DNA of 64,000 bases, from NCBI RefSeq assembly GCF_029892095.1, contig NZ_JARZAE010000004.1, positions 5,766,001 through 5,830,000 of the forward strand. The letters run 5' to 3'. Made by a program: the position numbers and the translations under genes. The notes under the pieces were generated by a model. That model did not search any database, was not told the DNA's origin, and worked only from the letters and a program-made list of their open reading frames with translations. Source of the DNA: Kitasatospora sp. MAP12-44 (GTDB taxonomy: Bacteria > Actinomycetota > Actinomycetes > Streptomycetales > Streptomycetaceae). Of the stretch, positions 1 through 8,727 are shown piece after piece (position 1 is the stretch's first letter; the number at the start of each line of letters is the position of its first letter).

Positions 1-935
1 GCGAGTCGAGGCGAGCGGGCGCCGGCTCCGGCTCCGGCGCGCCGTCGTGGCGTGACCCGGAGCCGGGTGGGCAGGACGAGTCGGGCGAGTGGGGGCCGCG
101 CGACTGGTGTGCCAGCGGCGTCGGCGGCGCGAGTTTCGACCTCACGGACCACGGGCACACCGCCGAGTCGGGCTCCGGTTCGCAGACGGGCGCCGGGGGG
201 CGCCGCGCGGCGGCCGGGGGGGCCGGGGCGGAGCCCGACGCGCAGGCCGGTGAGCAAAGGTCCTGGGACGAGCGGGTTCGAACGGGGGGCCGCGGCGGCC
301 GACGCGGGGGGCGTCGCTCGGGTCGCGGTGAGTCGGGTCGCGGTGAATCGGGCCGGCGTGACAGCGGGGAGCGTGGGTCCGGGGGGGCTCGCGCACCGCG
401 CAGCGCCGGGCCGTCCGACGCGGAGGCCGATCCGGCGGCCCGGGCCCGTGACATCTGCCTGCGCCTGCTCACCGGCACCGCCAAGACCCGCAAGCAACTC
501 GCCGACGCCCTGCGCAAGCGGGAGATCCCGGACGAGGTGGCCGAGGAGGTACTGGCTCGCTTCGAGGACGTCGGACTGATCGACGACGCCGCCTTCGCCG
601 CGGCCTGGGTCGAGACCCGGCACGCCGGGCGCGGGCTGGCCCGCCGGGCGCTGGCCCAGGAGCTGCGCACTCGCGGGGTGGCCGGCGCGGTGGTCGAGGA
701 GGCGGTCGCCGGGCTCGACCCCGACGAGGAGGTGGCCACCGCCCGGGCACTGGTGGACCGCAAGCTGCGCTCGACGGCGGGCCTGGACCGCCAGGTGCGG
801 ATGCGGCGGCTGGTCGGGATGCTGGCCCGCCGCGGCTATGCCGAGGGCCTGGCCTTCCGAGCGGTGCGCGAAGCCCTGGACGCGGAGGGCGAGTCGACCC
901 AGGAGCTGGAGGACTGGTCGCTCGGCGACGGCTGA
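1..935 (+). CDS. recX: Regulatory protein RecX, 5' end outside window
   Basis: RecX binds RecA filaments and modulates recombination and SOS induction; in actinobacteria it normally lies just downstream of recA, which would be off the left edge. The reading frame (codons from base 3) is open without a stop from the window start to TGA at 933-935, so the true start is not visible. The last ~165 residues are the RecX domain: an RLLTGTAKTRKQLADALRKR segment followed by three-helix repeats (EVLARFEDVGLIDDAAFAAA, ARRALAQELRTRGVAG, GMLARRGYAEGLAFRAVREAL). The upstream ~140 residues are low-complexity Gly/Arg/Ser/Glu with repeated RSGRGES-type blocks, probably disordered; such N-terminal extensions occur in streptomycete RecX. 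A shorter ATG start at 537 would delete the first helix bundle and is unlikely. Confidence 0.88.
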   Translation, partial: ESRRAGAGSGSGAPSWRDPEPGGQDESGEWGPRDWCASGVGGASFDLTDHGHTAESGSGSQTGAGGRRAAAGGAGAEPDAQAGEQRSWDERVRTGGRGGRRGGRRSGRGESGRGESGRRDSGERGSGGARAPRSAGPSDAEADPAARARDICLRLLTGTAKTRKQLADALRKREIPDEVAEEVLARFEDVGLIDDAAFAAAWVETRHAGRGLARRALAQELRTRGVAGAVVEEAVAGLDPDEEVATARALVDRKLRSTAGLDRQVRMRRLVGMLARRGYAEGLAFRAVREALDAEGESTQELEDWSLGDG

Positions 936-1016
936 CCGGATGCTGACGGTGCGTATGCCGGCCAGTCGTGGTGATGACCTGTCAGTGACGGTCAATGGTC
1001 AGGATTCGATCACATC

Positions 1017-1045
1017 TTGACCGTTTCGTAACCCGCGCCTAGCCT
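1017..1045 (+). promoter_or_regulatory. Housekeeping-type promoter for the RNase Y gene
   Basis: TTGACC (1017-1022) and TAGCCT (1040-1045) are separated by exactly 17 bp, matching the vegetative -35/-10 consensus of streptomycetes. It lies about 75 bp before the ATG at 1121. The inverted pair TGACC/GGTCA (975-979, 990-994) sits just upstream and could be an operator half-site pair. Confidence 0.6.
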
Positions 1046-1120
1046 CACAAGCAGCGAGCGATCATTTCGATCTTGACGTTGCCGTACCCGGTCAGCGCCG
1101 GTCGAGCTGCGCGGGAACGG

Positions 1121-2608
1121 ATGTGGGGCCGGATGAAGATCGCACTGAGTGCCGGATCGGTAGGCCCCCTGCTGCTGGTCGGTCTGCTCTGCCTGCTGGC
1201 CGCCGGCTTCGGCCTGGCGATCCGTCAGTACCACTCCGCGCGGCGCCGCTTGCGCGCCGAGGCGGGCGCGGCCGAGCTGCGGCACGCGGCGGAGGCCGCC
1301 AGACTGCGGGCCGACGTGGAGCGCCGCGAGGAGCGACTGGTCGAGCGGGAGGCCCGGCTGGACGCCGAGCAGGCCCGACTGCGGGCCGAGAGCGAGGAGT
1401 TGGCGGCCCGCAGCGGCGCGCTGCGGCAGACCCGGGTCGAGCTGGCCGAGGTGGCGGCCGAGCGCCGCCGGGTGCTGGAGCGCGCGGCCGGCCTGAGCGC
1501 CGAGCAGGCTCGCACCGAACTGCTGCGCGCCGTCGAGGAAGAGGCCAAGCACGAGGCCGCGCTGACGGTGCGGGAGATCGAACGCCAGGCCAGGCAGGAG
1601 GGCGAGGGGCGGGCCCGCGACATCATCGCCCACACGATCCAGCGGCTGGCCGGCGAGCAGACCGCGGAGTCCGTGGTCAGCGTCATCCAGCTGCCCGGCG
1701 ACGACCTCAAGGGCCGGATCATCGGGCGGGAGGGCCGCAACATCCGGGCGTTCGAGGCGGCCACCGGGGTCAACCTGATCGTCGACGACACCCCGGAGTC
1801 CGTCCAGCTCTCCTGCTTCGATCCGGTGCGCCGCGAGACGGCCCGGCTGACCCTGACCGCGCTGCTCTCCGACGGCCGGATCCATCCGCAGCGGATCGAG
1901 GAGGTGCACGACCGCAGCCGGGCCGAGGTGGAGCGGCTCTGCGTGCGGGCGGGGGAGGACGCGCTGCTGGCGGTGCGGCTCACCGACATGCACCCTGAAC
2001 TGGTCCGCACCCTGGGCCGGTTGCGCTACCGCACCTCGTACGGGCAGAACGTGCTCGGCCACCTGGTGGAGTCGGCGCAGATCGCCGGCATGATGGCGGC
2101 CGAACTGGGCGTCGATCCGGTGCTGGTGAAGCGCTGCTCGCTGCTGCACGACATCGGCAAGGCGCTGACCCACGAGGTGGAGGGCAGCCACGCGGCGATC
2201 GGTGCGGAGTTCGCCCGCCGGCACGGGGAGTCGCCCGAGGTGGTGCACGCGATCGAGGCGCACCACGGCGAGGTGGAACCGCGCACGGTGGAGGCCGTGC
2301 TGACCCAGGCGGCCGACGCCTGCTCGGGCGGCCGACCCGGGGCCCGGCGGGAGTCACTGGAGGCGTACGTCCGCCGGCTGGAGCGGCTGGAGGAGATAGC
2401 CTCCGCGCACGAGGGGGTGGCGAAGGTCTTCGCGATGCAGGCCGGCCGCGAGGTGCGGGTGATGGTGCAGCCCGAGCTGGTGGACGACCTGCGGGCGCAG
2501 GTGATCGCCCGCGAGGTCGCCAAGCAGGTGGCCGAGGAGCTCACCTACCCCGGCCAGATCCGGATCACCGTGGTCCGCGAGAGCCGCGCGACCGAGTTCG
2601 CGCGCTGA
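1121..2608 (+). CDS. rny: Ribonuclease Y-like membrane-anchored endoribonuclease
   Basis: Predicted endoribonuclease that initiates mRNA decay at the membrane. Domain order is the classical RNase Y order: one N-terminal membrane segment (about residues 8-28), a long Glu/Arg/Ala-rich coiled coil (to about residue 170), a KH domain with GRIIGREGRNIR, and an HD domain with LLHDIGKALTHEVEGSH and EAHHGEVEP, followed by the conserved C-terminal region. At 495 residues it is near the family's usual ~500. I chose ATG 1121, which places the membrane segment at the extreme N-terminus; TTG 1073 and ATG 1133 are in-frame alternatives. The gene has its own promoter at 1017-1045, so it is probably not cotranscribed only with recX. 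It ends 8 bp from the convergent hydroxylase gene. All HD metal ligands appear present. Confidence 0.9.
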   Translation: MWGRMKIALSAGSVGPLLLVGLLCLLAAGFGLAIRQYHSARRRLRAEAGAAELRHAAEAARLRADVERREERLVEREARLDAEQARLRAESEELAARSGALRQTRVELAEVAAERRRVLERAAGLSAEQARTELLRAVEEEAKHEAALTVREIERQARQEGEGRARDIIAHTIQRLAGEQTAESVVSVIQLPGDDLKGRIIGREGRNIRAFEAATGVNLIVDDTPESVQLSCFDPVRRETARLTLTALLSDGRIHPQRIEEVHDRSRAEVERLCVRAGEDALLAVRLTDMHPELVRTLGRLRYRTSYGQNVLGHLVESAQIAGMMAAELGVDPVLVKRCSLLHDIGKALTHEVEGSHAAIGAEFARRHGESPEVVHAIEAHHGEVEPRTVEAVLTQAADACSGGRPGARRESLEAYVRRLERLEEIASAHEGVAKVFAMQAGREVRVMVQPELVDDLRAQVIAREVAKQVAEELTYPGQIRITVVRESRATEFAR

Positions 2609-2616
2609 ACCTGAGG

Positions 2617-4311
2617 TCAGGCGGTCTGCTCCGCCCCGGTCAGCGAGGCGGGTCCGCCCCGCGCCCGCTCGGCCAGCGCCTGGAGGTCCTCGGCCCGGCA
2701 GCCCTGGGTGATCCCGACCAGGTGGCCGTCCGGCCGTACCAGCAGCACGGTGTGCGGGCTGGCGCCGGGGTATTGCTCGGTGACCAGCACCTCGGCCGGC
2801 ACCGGCAGCGCGGCCGCCACCTCGGCCAGCTGGGGCATCAGCCCGGCGCCCATCCAGTGCTCCGAGGACCAGACCGCCGTGCCGGGCGCGACCAGCAGCA
2901 GCAGGAAGGTGGCGCCCAGCCGGGCGTAGAGCTGGTCGGGGGCGCCCTCGGTGGTGACCACCGGGAGGTCCGGGACCAGCACCCCGGGCGCGGTGGCCGG
3001 CAGGTTCTCGGTGAGCGTCGTCGCCCGGGCCGGGCCGCGCGGCGTGCTGCGCTGCACCGGCACGCCGGCCGGAACCCCGGAGGGCGCGGCCGGGTAGGCC
3101 GGCGCGCCGCCGAACCGGCCGGTGCCCAGCAGCCCGTCCGCCAGGAGCGGCGCGTGCTTGCGGAACGAGCCGGTGAGCAGCGAGCGGCGGGTCTGCTGCC
3201 AGCCGCGCAGCGGGCGCAGCAGCGGCATCGTCTGGTCCACCGCGCGCAACCGGGCGCCGACCGCGCCGCGCCGCTCCGCCTCGTAGCCGTCCAGCAGTGA
3301 GCCGCCGGGCTGCGGGCCGCCCGCGTGAAGGTGCCAGGCGACGGCGAGCCGCCAGGCGAGGTTGTCGGCGTCCCGCAGGCCGTCCGCGAGGTTCTGCATG
3401 CCGAGCGCGCCGTGCAGGTGGGCGGCGTCGCCGGCCAGGAAGCAGCGTCCGGTGCGGAAGCGGGCGGCCAGCCGCTGCTGGGCGGTGTGGTCGGCGGCGG
3501 CGAGCAGGTCGTAGTGGGGCAGTTCCCCGCACCAGCCGGTCAGGGTGGATTTCACCCGGGTGAGCAGGGTGTCCCCGGTGACGATGCCCGGCCAGGTGGC
3601 GTGCGGATCGACCGGTTCGGTGGGTGCGGGCCGCCCGGGGGGCAGCCGCCAGTCCAGCCGCCACAGGCCGTCCGGCAGCGGGCGGGCCGAGGCCTCGCGG
3701 TCCCCGCGCCACGGCGGCTCGCGGTGCAGCCGGGCCTCGCCGGCGAACGGCAGGTCGACCCGGACGGTGGCGATGGCGTGCCGGTCCACCGCCGGTCGGC
3801 CCGGGAAGCGGATCTTCAGCAGCTTGCGCACGGTCGAGCGGGCCCCGTCGCAGCCGACCAGGTGGCTGGCCCGCCACCAGGTCTGCGAACCGTCCTGCGG
3901 GTGCCGGCTGCGTACGCTCACGCCGTCCCGGTCCTGGTTGACCTCCTCCACCCGGGAGAGCGGCACCAGCTGGATCAGCGGCGTGGCGGTCACCGCGTCG
4001 CGCAGCCCGCGCTGCAGCCGGTGCTGCGGCAGGTGCAGCACCGGATGATCCGTCAGCTCGAGCCGCAGCACCTCCTGGCGGCGGCGCCAGACGGTCAGTT
4101 GCTCCCAGCGCGCGGCGTCCGAGGCGGCCCGCAGGTAGCCGAGCCGGGTCAGGAAGGCGATGCTCTCCGAGCCGAGCACGGCGCTGCGCGGGCCTTCGGG
4201 GCAGACCCCGTTGCCCTGGTCCAGGACGATGCTCGGCACCTCGTGCCGGGCCAGTGCCAGTGCCAGCGCCAGACCCACCGGGCCGGCCCCCACCACGATC
4301 ACCGGGTCCAT
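2617..4311 (-). CDS. FAD-dependent aromatic hydroxylase (MhpA/TfdB/PheA type)
   Basis: Class A flavoprotein monooxygenase of 564 residues, expected to hydroxylate a phenolic or polyketide ring using NAD(P)H and O2. The N-terminus carries the Rossmann FAD motif VIVVGAGPVGLALALALARH. A middle DG motif (VGCDGARSTVRKLL) and the second FAD motif (CFLAGDAAHLHGALGMQNLA) follow. The C-terminal ~150 residues resemble the thioredoxin-like tail of phenol hydroxylases. It is encoded alone on the minus strand, convergent with rny (8 bp gap) and 116 bp downstream of gluD. No secondary-metabolite genes flank it, so the substrate cannot be inferred from context. Confidence 0.85.
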   Translation of the reverse strand: MDPVIVVGAGPVGLALALALARHEVPSIVLDQGNGVCPEGPRSAVLGSESIAFLTRLGYLRAASDAARWEQLTVWRRRQEVLRLELTDHPVLHLPQHRLQRGLRDAVTATPLIQLVPLSRVEEVNQDRDGVSVRSRHPQDGSQTWWRASHLVGCDGARSTVRKLLKIRFPGRPAVDRHAIATVRVDLPFAGEARLHREPPWRGDREASARPLPDGLWRLDWRLPPGRPAPTEPVDPHATWPGIVTGDTLLTRVKSTLTGWCGELPHYDLLAAADHTAQQRLAARFRTGRCFLAGDAAHLHGALGMQNLADGLRDADNLAWRLAVAWHLHAGGPQPGGSLLDGYEAERRGAVGARLRAVDQTMPLLRPLRGWQQTRRSLLTGSFRKHAPLLADGLLGTGRFGGAPAYPAAPSGVPAGVPVQRSTPRGPARATTLTENLPATAPGVLVPDLPVVTTEGAPDQLYARLGATFLLLLVAPGTAVWSSEHWMGAGLMPQLAEVAAALPVPAEVLVTEQYPGASPHTVLLVRPDGHLVGITQGCRAEDLQALAERARGGPASLTGAEQTA

Positions 4312-4427
4312 GATCGGCCCCCGTCGCGGGTATCCGGGCAGGCCGAGGGCGATCCCGTGTCAGGTGGAGCGAGGGAGGTCCCGGGTGGTGTCACGAAGAG
4401 CAATGCAACAGATCACCTGGGTGTCCG

Positions 4428-5261
4428 TCAAGCAGGGGCAGGTGTGCGCCGGTTCGCGCCGCGGCGCCCGCGGGACTCGATCCACTTCGCCAGCGCCGTC
4501 AGCGCAAGGCAGAGCGCGATGTAGATCGGCGCGATCACCAGCACCACCGGGATGTAGGGGTAGCCCTGCGGGGTACTGGTGTTGCCGGCGATCAGCTTCC
4601 CCGCGTAGAGCAGTTCGGTGTAGGTGATCACGAAGCCCAGCGAGGTGTCCTTGAGGGTGACCACCAGCTGGCCGATCATCGCGGGCAGCATCGCCCGGAC
4701 GGCCTGCGGCACCAGGACGGTCACCATCAGCTGGGTCTTGCGCAGGCCCAGCGCGGAGGCCGCCTCGCGCTGCCCGAGCGGCACCGCCTCGACCCCGCTG
4801 CGGATGATCTCGGCCTGCACGGCGCCGTTGTAGAGGCCGAGGCCGAGCACCAGGGCCCAGAGCGGCTGGGCGCTGAAGACCGCCTGGTAGAGCGCGAAGA
4901 TCATGATCAGCAGCGGCATCGCGCGGAAGAACTCGACCACCGCGGACGCCGCCCAGCGCAGCGGCCGGTGCTCGGACAGCCGCCCGGCCGCCAGCAGCCC
5001 GCCGAGCAGCAGCGACAGGGCGGCGGCCAGCCCGAACGCGGTCAGGGTGTCCCGCACACCGTCCAGGATCCGCTGCTGCACCGCGGTGTACTCGAACGGG
5101 GCCCACATTGCCGGGTCGAACTGGCCGTGCGCGGCGAGCTGGCGGTAGACGAACCAGAGCAGCGCGGCGATGCCCGCCGCCCCGAGCAGGCCGAACGCCC
5201 GGTAGCGGGCCCGGGCGCGCGGGCCCGGCACGTCGTACAGCACGCTCGCGCGGGCGCTCAT
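4428..5261 (-). CDS. gluD: Glutamate ABC transporter permease GluD
   Basis: Inner-membrane permease of the HisMQ/GlnP family for import of glutamate or another polar amino acid. The protein (277 residues) has an N-terminal hydrophobic segment, then the transmembrane domain carrying the family coupling loop around EVVPLGQ-like EAVPLGQREAASALGL, the contact to the ATPase. The ATG at 5261 overlaps the gluC stop by 4 bp (ATGA), implying translational coupling. It is the last gene of gluA-B-C-D. The C-terminus is basic and rich in Arg/Ala/Pro. Confidence 0.9.
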   Translation of the reverse strand: MSARASVLYDVPGPRARARYRAFGLLGAAGIAALLWFVYRQLAAHGQFDPAMWAPFEYTAVQQRILDGVRDTLTAFGLAAALSLLLGGLLAAGRLSEHRPLRWAASAVVEFFRAMPLLIMIFALYQAVFSAQPLWALVLGLGLYNGAVQAEIIRSGVEAVPLGQREAASALGLRKTQLMVTVLVPQAVRAMLPAMIGQLVVTLKDTSLGFVITYTELLYAGKLIAGNTSTPQGYPYIPVVLVIAPIYIALCLALTALAKWIESRGRRGANRRTPAPA

Positions 5262-5908
5262 CGGGCCACCGCCGGCCGGCGCTCGAGACCGCGGAAGGCC
5301 AGCCCGACCAGCGCGCTGAGGAAGAGATAGGCGAGCGCGACCCAGAAGAAGACGGCGAAGATGGCGTAACCCCGTTCGGACAGTGTCTGCTGCACGCTGT
5401 AGAGCTCGGCGACGTTGAAGGCGCCGGCGATCGCGGAGTTCCTCGGCAGCGCGATGAAGATGCTGCTCATCGGCCCGAGCACGGCCCGCCCGGCCTGCGG
5501 CAGGACGATCTGGGTCAGCGTCTGACCGAAGGTCAGCCCCAGGCTGCGGGCAGCCTCGGCCTGGCCCAGCGGGACGGTGTTGACGCCCGAGCGCAGCACC
5601 TCGCAGACGAAGCTCGCGGTGTAGCAGCCGAGCGCGAGCACCGCGCAGACGAAGGCCGACAGGTGGACGTCCACCCGGGGCAGGCCGAAGGTCACCGCGA
5701 AGAAGAGCAGGGTCAGCGGCGTGTTGCGGAAGACACCGACCCAGGTCGTGGCGAAGACCCGCAGGACCGGCACCGGGGAGACCCGGAAGGCCGCCAGCAG
5801 GGTGCCGAGGAGCAGGGCCAGCACGGCGCTCACCGCGCTCAGCTCGACGGTCTGCAGGAACCCGTCGCGAAACAGCCCGAAGTTGCCGTCCTCGAACAAT
5901 ATGCCCAT
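5258..5908 (-). CDS. gluC: Glutamate ABC transporter permease GluC
   Basis: Second permease of the importer, 216 residues with several membrane segments, starting MGILFEDGNFGLFRDGFLQT. The coupling-loop motif is SGVNTVPLGQAEAARSLGL. Permeases of this family act as a heterodimer, here GluC-GluD, pairing with the GluA ATPase dimer. It lies 36 bp downstream of gluB and overlaps gluD by 4 bp. A purine-rich AAAGG sits 8 bp before the start codon. Confidence 0.9.
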   Translation of the reverse strand: MGILFEDGNFGLFRDGFLQTVELSAVSAVLALLLGTLLAAFRVSPVPVLRVFATTWVGVFRNTPLTLLFFAVTFGLPRVDVHLSAFVCAVLALGCYTASFVCEVLRSGVNTVPLGQAEAARSLGLTFGQTLTQIVLPQAGRAVLGPMSSIFIALPRNSAIAGAFNVAELYSVQQTLSERGYAIFAVFFWVALAYLFLSALVGLAFRGLERRPAVAR

Positions 5909-5944
5909 GCCAGCGGCCTTTCCGTCGCTCTGTTCCGGTCCGTC

Positions 5945-6841
5945 TCAGTAGCGCTCGAGGGCGGGCGGCTGCGGGGCGGGCGAGCCGGACCTGCCGAGCG
6001 TGGCGTCGTACGCGTTCTTCCAGTCGCCGTTGTCCTCGTGCGCCTTGAGCGCGTCGTCGATGGCGTTGCGCAGCACCTGGTCGTCCTTGTTCAGGCCGAT
6101 GCCGTACTTCTCGGTGGAGAACGGCTTGCCGACCACCTTGAGCTGGCCGGAGTTCTGCGCGGCGTAGCCCTTGAGGATCGCGTCGTCGGTGGTGACCGCG
6201 TCGACGTCCTTGGTGATCAGCTTGTCCACGCAGCTCGAGTACGAGCCGAAGGTGCTCACGTCGGCGCCGTAGGGCTTGATCTGGTCCACCGAGGTCGAGC
6301 CGGTGACCGTGCAGACCTTCTTGCCCTTGGTCGACTCGGGGCCGGTGATGGAGGTGTCGTCCTTGCGCACCAGCAGGTCCTGGCCGGCCAGGTAGTACGG
6401 GCCGGCGAAGGAGACCTGGGCCTTGCGCTTGTCGTTGATGCTGTAGCTGCCGACGTAGTAGTCGATCTGGCCGCCGGCGATCGCGGTCTCGCGGTTGGCC
6501 GAGTCGATGGTCTTCCACTCGATCTGGCTGTCCGAGAAGCCCAGGTCGGCGGCGACCATCTTGGCGATCTCGATGTCGAAGCCGGTGCGGGTGTTGGTGG
6601 TGACGTCCTCGAAGCCGAGTCCGGGCTGGTCGGCCTTGGCGCCGATCACCAGCTTGCCGCGCTTCTTGGCGGCGGCGAGGGTGGCCGAGCCGTCCAGGGC
6701 GACGCCGCTCTTCACGGTGTAGCCGCTGGGCTTGACGGCGCTGTCGGTGCCGGCGGACGGCGAGCCGCTCTTGCCGCACGCGGCGGTGGCGGTGAGGGCG
6801 AGGACCGCGAGGGCGGCGGCGAGGGTACGGCGGATGGGCAT
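5945..6841 (-). CDS. gluB: Glutamate-binding lipoprotein GluB
   Basis: Extracytoplasmic substrate-binding protein (298 residues) of the importer. The N-terminus is a lipoprotein signal: RRT, a hydrophobic core, then the lipobox LTATAAC, so the mature protein is lipid-anchored at Cys. The body is a type II periplasmic-binding fold (SBP family 3): GKLVIGAKADQPGLGFED, GFDIEIAKMVAADLGF, and the FAGPYYLAGQDLLVRKDD hinge region typical of polar amino-acid binders. AGGAG lies 10 bp before the ATG. The 69-bp gap to gluA contains no obvious terminator, so the genes are likely one operon. Confidence 0.92.
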   Translation of the reverse strand: MPIRRTLAAALAVLALTATAACGKSGSPSAGTDSAVKPSGYTVKSGVALDGSATLAAAKKRGKLVIGAKADQPGLGFEDVTTNTRTGFDIEIAKMVAADLGFSDSQIEWKTIDSANRETAIAGGQIDYYVGSYSINDKRKAQVSFAGPYYLAGQDLLVRKDDTSITGPESTKGKKVCTVTGSTSVDQIKPYGADVSTFGSYSSCVDKLITKDVDAVTTDDAILKGYAAQNSGQLKVVGKPFSTEKYGIGLNKDDQVLRNAIDDALKAHEDNGDWKNAYDATLGRSGSPAPQPPALERY

Positions 6842-6910
6842 GGCTGTGGAGCTCCTAGGCCGGGAGTTTGCGGTCCGGCGCGGTAGGGCCGGAGTGGACG
6901 CGCGTCGGCG

Positions 6911-7672
6911 TCAGTGGTGGAGGATCTTGGAGAGGAAGTCCTTGGCGCGGTCGCTGCGCGGGTTGGTGAAGAACGCCTCGGGGGTGTTCTCCTCGACGAT
7001 CCGGCCGTCGGCCATGAACAGCACCCGGTTGGCGGCGGAGCGGGCGAAGCCCATCTCATGGGTGACCACGACCATCGTCATGCCCTCGGCGGCCAGGCCG
7101 CGCATGACGTCCAGCACCTCGGTGATCATCTCCGGGTCGAGCGCGGAGGTGGGCTCGTCGAAGAGCAGCACCTTGGGGTCCATCGCCAGCGCGCGGGCGA
7201 TCGCCACCCGCTGCTGCTGGCCGCCGGAGAGCTGGGCCGGGAACTTGTCGGCCTGCGCGCCCACCCCGACCCGCTCCAGCAGGGCGCGGGCCTTGGCCTC
7301 CGCGTCGGCCCGGGGCGTCTTGCGGACCTTGACCTGGGCGAGGACCACGTTCTCCAGGACGGTCTTGTGCGCGAAGAGGTTGAAGCTCTGGAACACCATG
7401 CCGACCTCGGCCCGCAGCCTGGCCAGCTCGCGGCCCTCGGCGGGCAGCGGACGGCCGTCGATGGTGATGGTGCCGGAGTCGATGGTCTCCAGCCGGTTGA
7501 TGGTGCGGCAGAGCGTCGACTTGCCGGAGCCCGAGGGCCCGATCACCACGACGACCTCGCCCTGGCTGATCGTCAGATTGATGTCCTGGAGCACATGGAG
7601 GGCTCCGAAGTGCTTGTTGACGCCGCTCAGCGCGACCAGGGTCCTCGGTCCGGCGTCCGCAGTCTCGGTCAT
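6911..7672 (-). CDS. gluA: Glutamate ABC transporter ATPase GluA
   Basis: Cytoplasmic ATPase energising glutamate uptake, 253 residues. Complete nucleotide-binding motifs are visible: Walker A GPSGSGKS, Q-loop within MVFQSFNLFAHKT, signature LSGGQQQR, Walker B VLLFDEPTSALDP, and H-loop VVTHEMGFA. It is the first gene of gluABCD, transcribed leftward from the region shared with gluR. The GGGGAG upstream of the ATG serves as a possible ribosome site. Confidence 0.93.
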   Translation of the reverse strand: MTETADAGPRTLVALSGVNKHFGALHVLQDINLTISQGEVVVVIGPSGSGKSTLCRTINRLETIDSGTITIDGRPLPAEGRELARLRAEVGMVFQSFNLFAHKTVLENVVLAQVKVRKTPRADAEAKARALLERVGVGAQADKFPAQLSGGQQQRVAIARALAMDPKVLLFDEPTSALDPEMITEVLDVMRGLAAEGMTMVVVTHEMGFARSAANRVLFMADGRIVEENTPEAFFTNPRSDRAKDFLSKILHH

Positions 7673-7979
7673 AGCGCCCCTGCTCCCCTGGAACGGCCGG
7701 ATGGGAGCGGCGACTCCCCCCCGGGTCGGACTGGCACCGGGGGCTGATGAGCCGGCGGAGCCCGCAGCCCCCGGTAGTACGACGGTAGGTCTACTGACGA
7801 AGCCACGTCAGTAGATCTGAGCGGAACTTGAGCATTACGAAAAGGACACACGCCCCCCACTGGAGCTGCGCGCCCGGGCGGTCTTAATTCTGGGGCTGGT
7901 CCGAGCGGCGGGCGTGGGGGAGGATGAGCGCTTCGTGGCAGCCGAGCGCTGCCGACCCGTTCCGAGCGGAAGGTGTGGG
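7673..7979. promoter_or_regulatory. Divergent gluA / gluR promoter region with a long dyad
   Basis: A 307-bp non-coding region between the gluABCD operon (leftward) and the response-regulator gene (rightward). It holds an inverted repeat at 7787-7818 with 13-bp arms (ten central pairs TCTACTGACG/CGTCAGTAGA perfect, one mismatch outside them) around the 6-bp spacer AAGCCA. Its position 115 bp upstream of gluA and about 160 bp upstream of gluR suits a shared operator. The region is richer in A+T around 7800-7850 than the flanking genes. Confidence 0.55.
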
Positions 7980-8720
7980 ATGCGGCTGCTCCTCGTTGAG
8001 GACGATGACCGGGTCGCGGCCGCGTTGGTCGCGGTGCTGAGCCGGCACGGCTTCCAGGTGCGGCACGCGCGCAGCGGGCACGAGGCGCTGGACGCGCTGG
8101 TGCCGGACGGCGCCGACCCCTACCGGGTGGTGCTGCTGGACCTCGGGCTGCCCGACCGCGACGGCTTCGAGGTGTGCAGCCGGATCCGGGCCGGCAGCGG
8201 CGTGCCGGTGATCATGGTGACCGCGCGCGCCGACATCCGCTCCCGGATCCACGGCCTCAACCTCGGCGCGGACGACTACATCACCAAGCCCTACGACATG
8301 GGCGAGCTGCTGGCCCGGATCCACGCGGTGGCCCGGCGCTTCCAGCCCGCCGTCCCGAGCCCCGCCGACCAGCCGGAGGCGCCGGGCGGCCTCGGCGCGC
8401 TGGAGTCCTGGGGCATCAGCATCGACCGCGAGCGCCGCCGGGTCAGCGTGGCCGACCGGGACGTGGCGCTGACCCGCAAGGAGTTCGACCTGCTCGCGCT
8501 GCTCGCGCAGAGCCCGGGCGTGGTCTACCGGCGCGAGCAGATCTTCAGCGAGGTCTGGCAGAGCGGCTGGGAGGGCAACGGCCGGACCCTGGAGGTGCAC
8601 ATCGGCTCGCTGCGCACCAAGCTCGCGCTGCCCGGCCTGGTCGAGGCGGTGCGCGGGGTGGGCTACCGGCTGATCCCGCAGTCCCCGTCGCCGCCGGCCG
8701 CGCAGCCGCCCACGGGCTGA
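7980..8720 (+). CDS. gluR: OmpR-family response regulator, likely GluR
   Basis: DNA-binding response regulator of 246 residues. The receiver domain has the acidic pocket VEDDD, the phospho-acceptor Asp in VLLDLGLPDRDGFEV, the switch Thr in MVTARAD and the conserved Lys in ITKPYD. The C-terminal winged helix includes LTRKEFDLLALLAQ and a final VRGVGYRL. ATG 7980 is preferred because the protein then begins MRLLLVEDDD as in the family; an in-frame start 66 bp upstream adds 22 residues with no similarity. It is divergent from gluABCD and 7 bp upstream of the kinase. In S. coelicolor the neighbouring GluR-GluK pair is reported to sense glutamate and control gluABCD; the symbol is assigned from that synteny. 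Confidence 0.8.
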   Translation: MRLLLVEDDDRVAAALVAVLSRHGFQVRHARSGHEALDALVPDGADPYRVVLLDLGLPDRDGFEVCSRIRAGSGVPVIMVTARADIRSRIHGLNLGADDYITKPYDMGELLARIHAVARRFQPAVPSPADQPEAPGGLGALESWGISIDRERRRVSVADRDVALTRKEFDLLALLAQSPGVVYRREQIFSEVWQSGWEGNGRTLEVHIGSLRTKLALPGLVEAVRGVGYRLIPQSPSPPAAQPPTG

Positions 8721-8727
8721 CCCGGGC

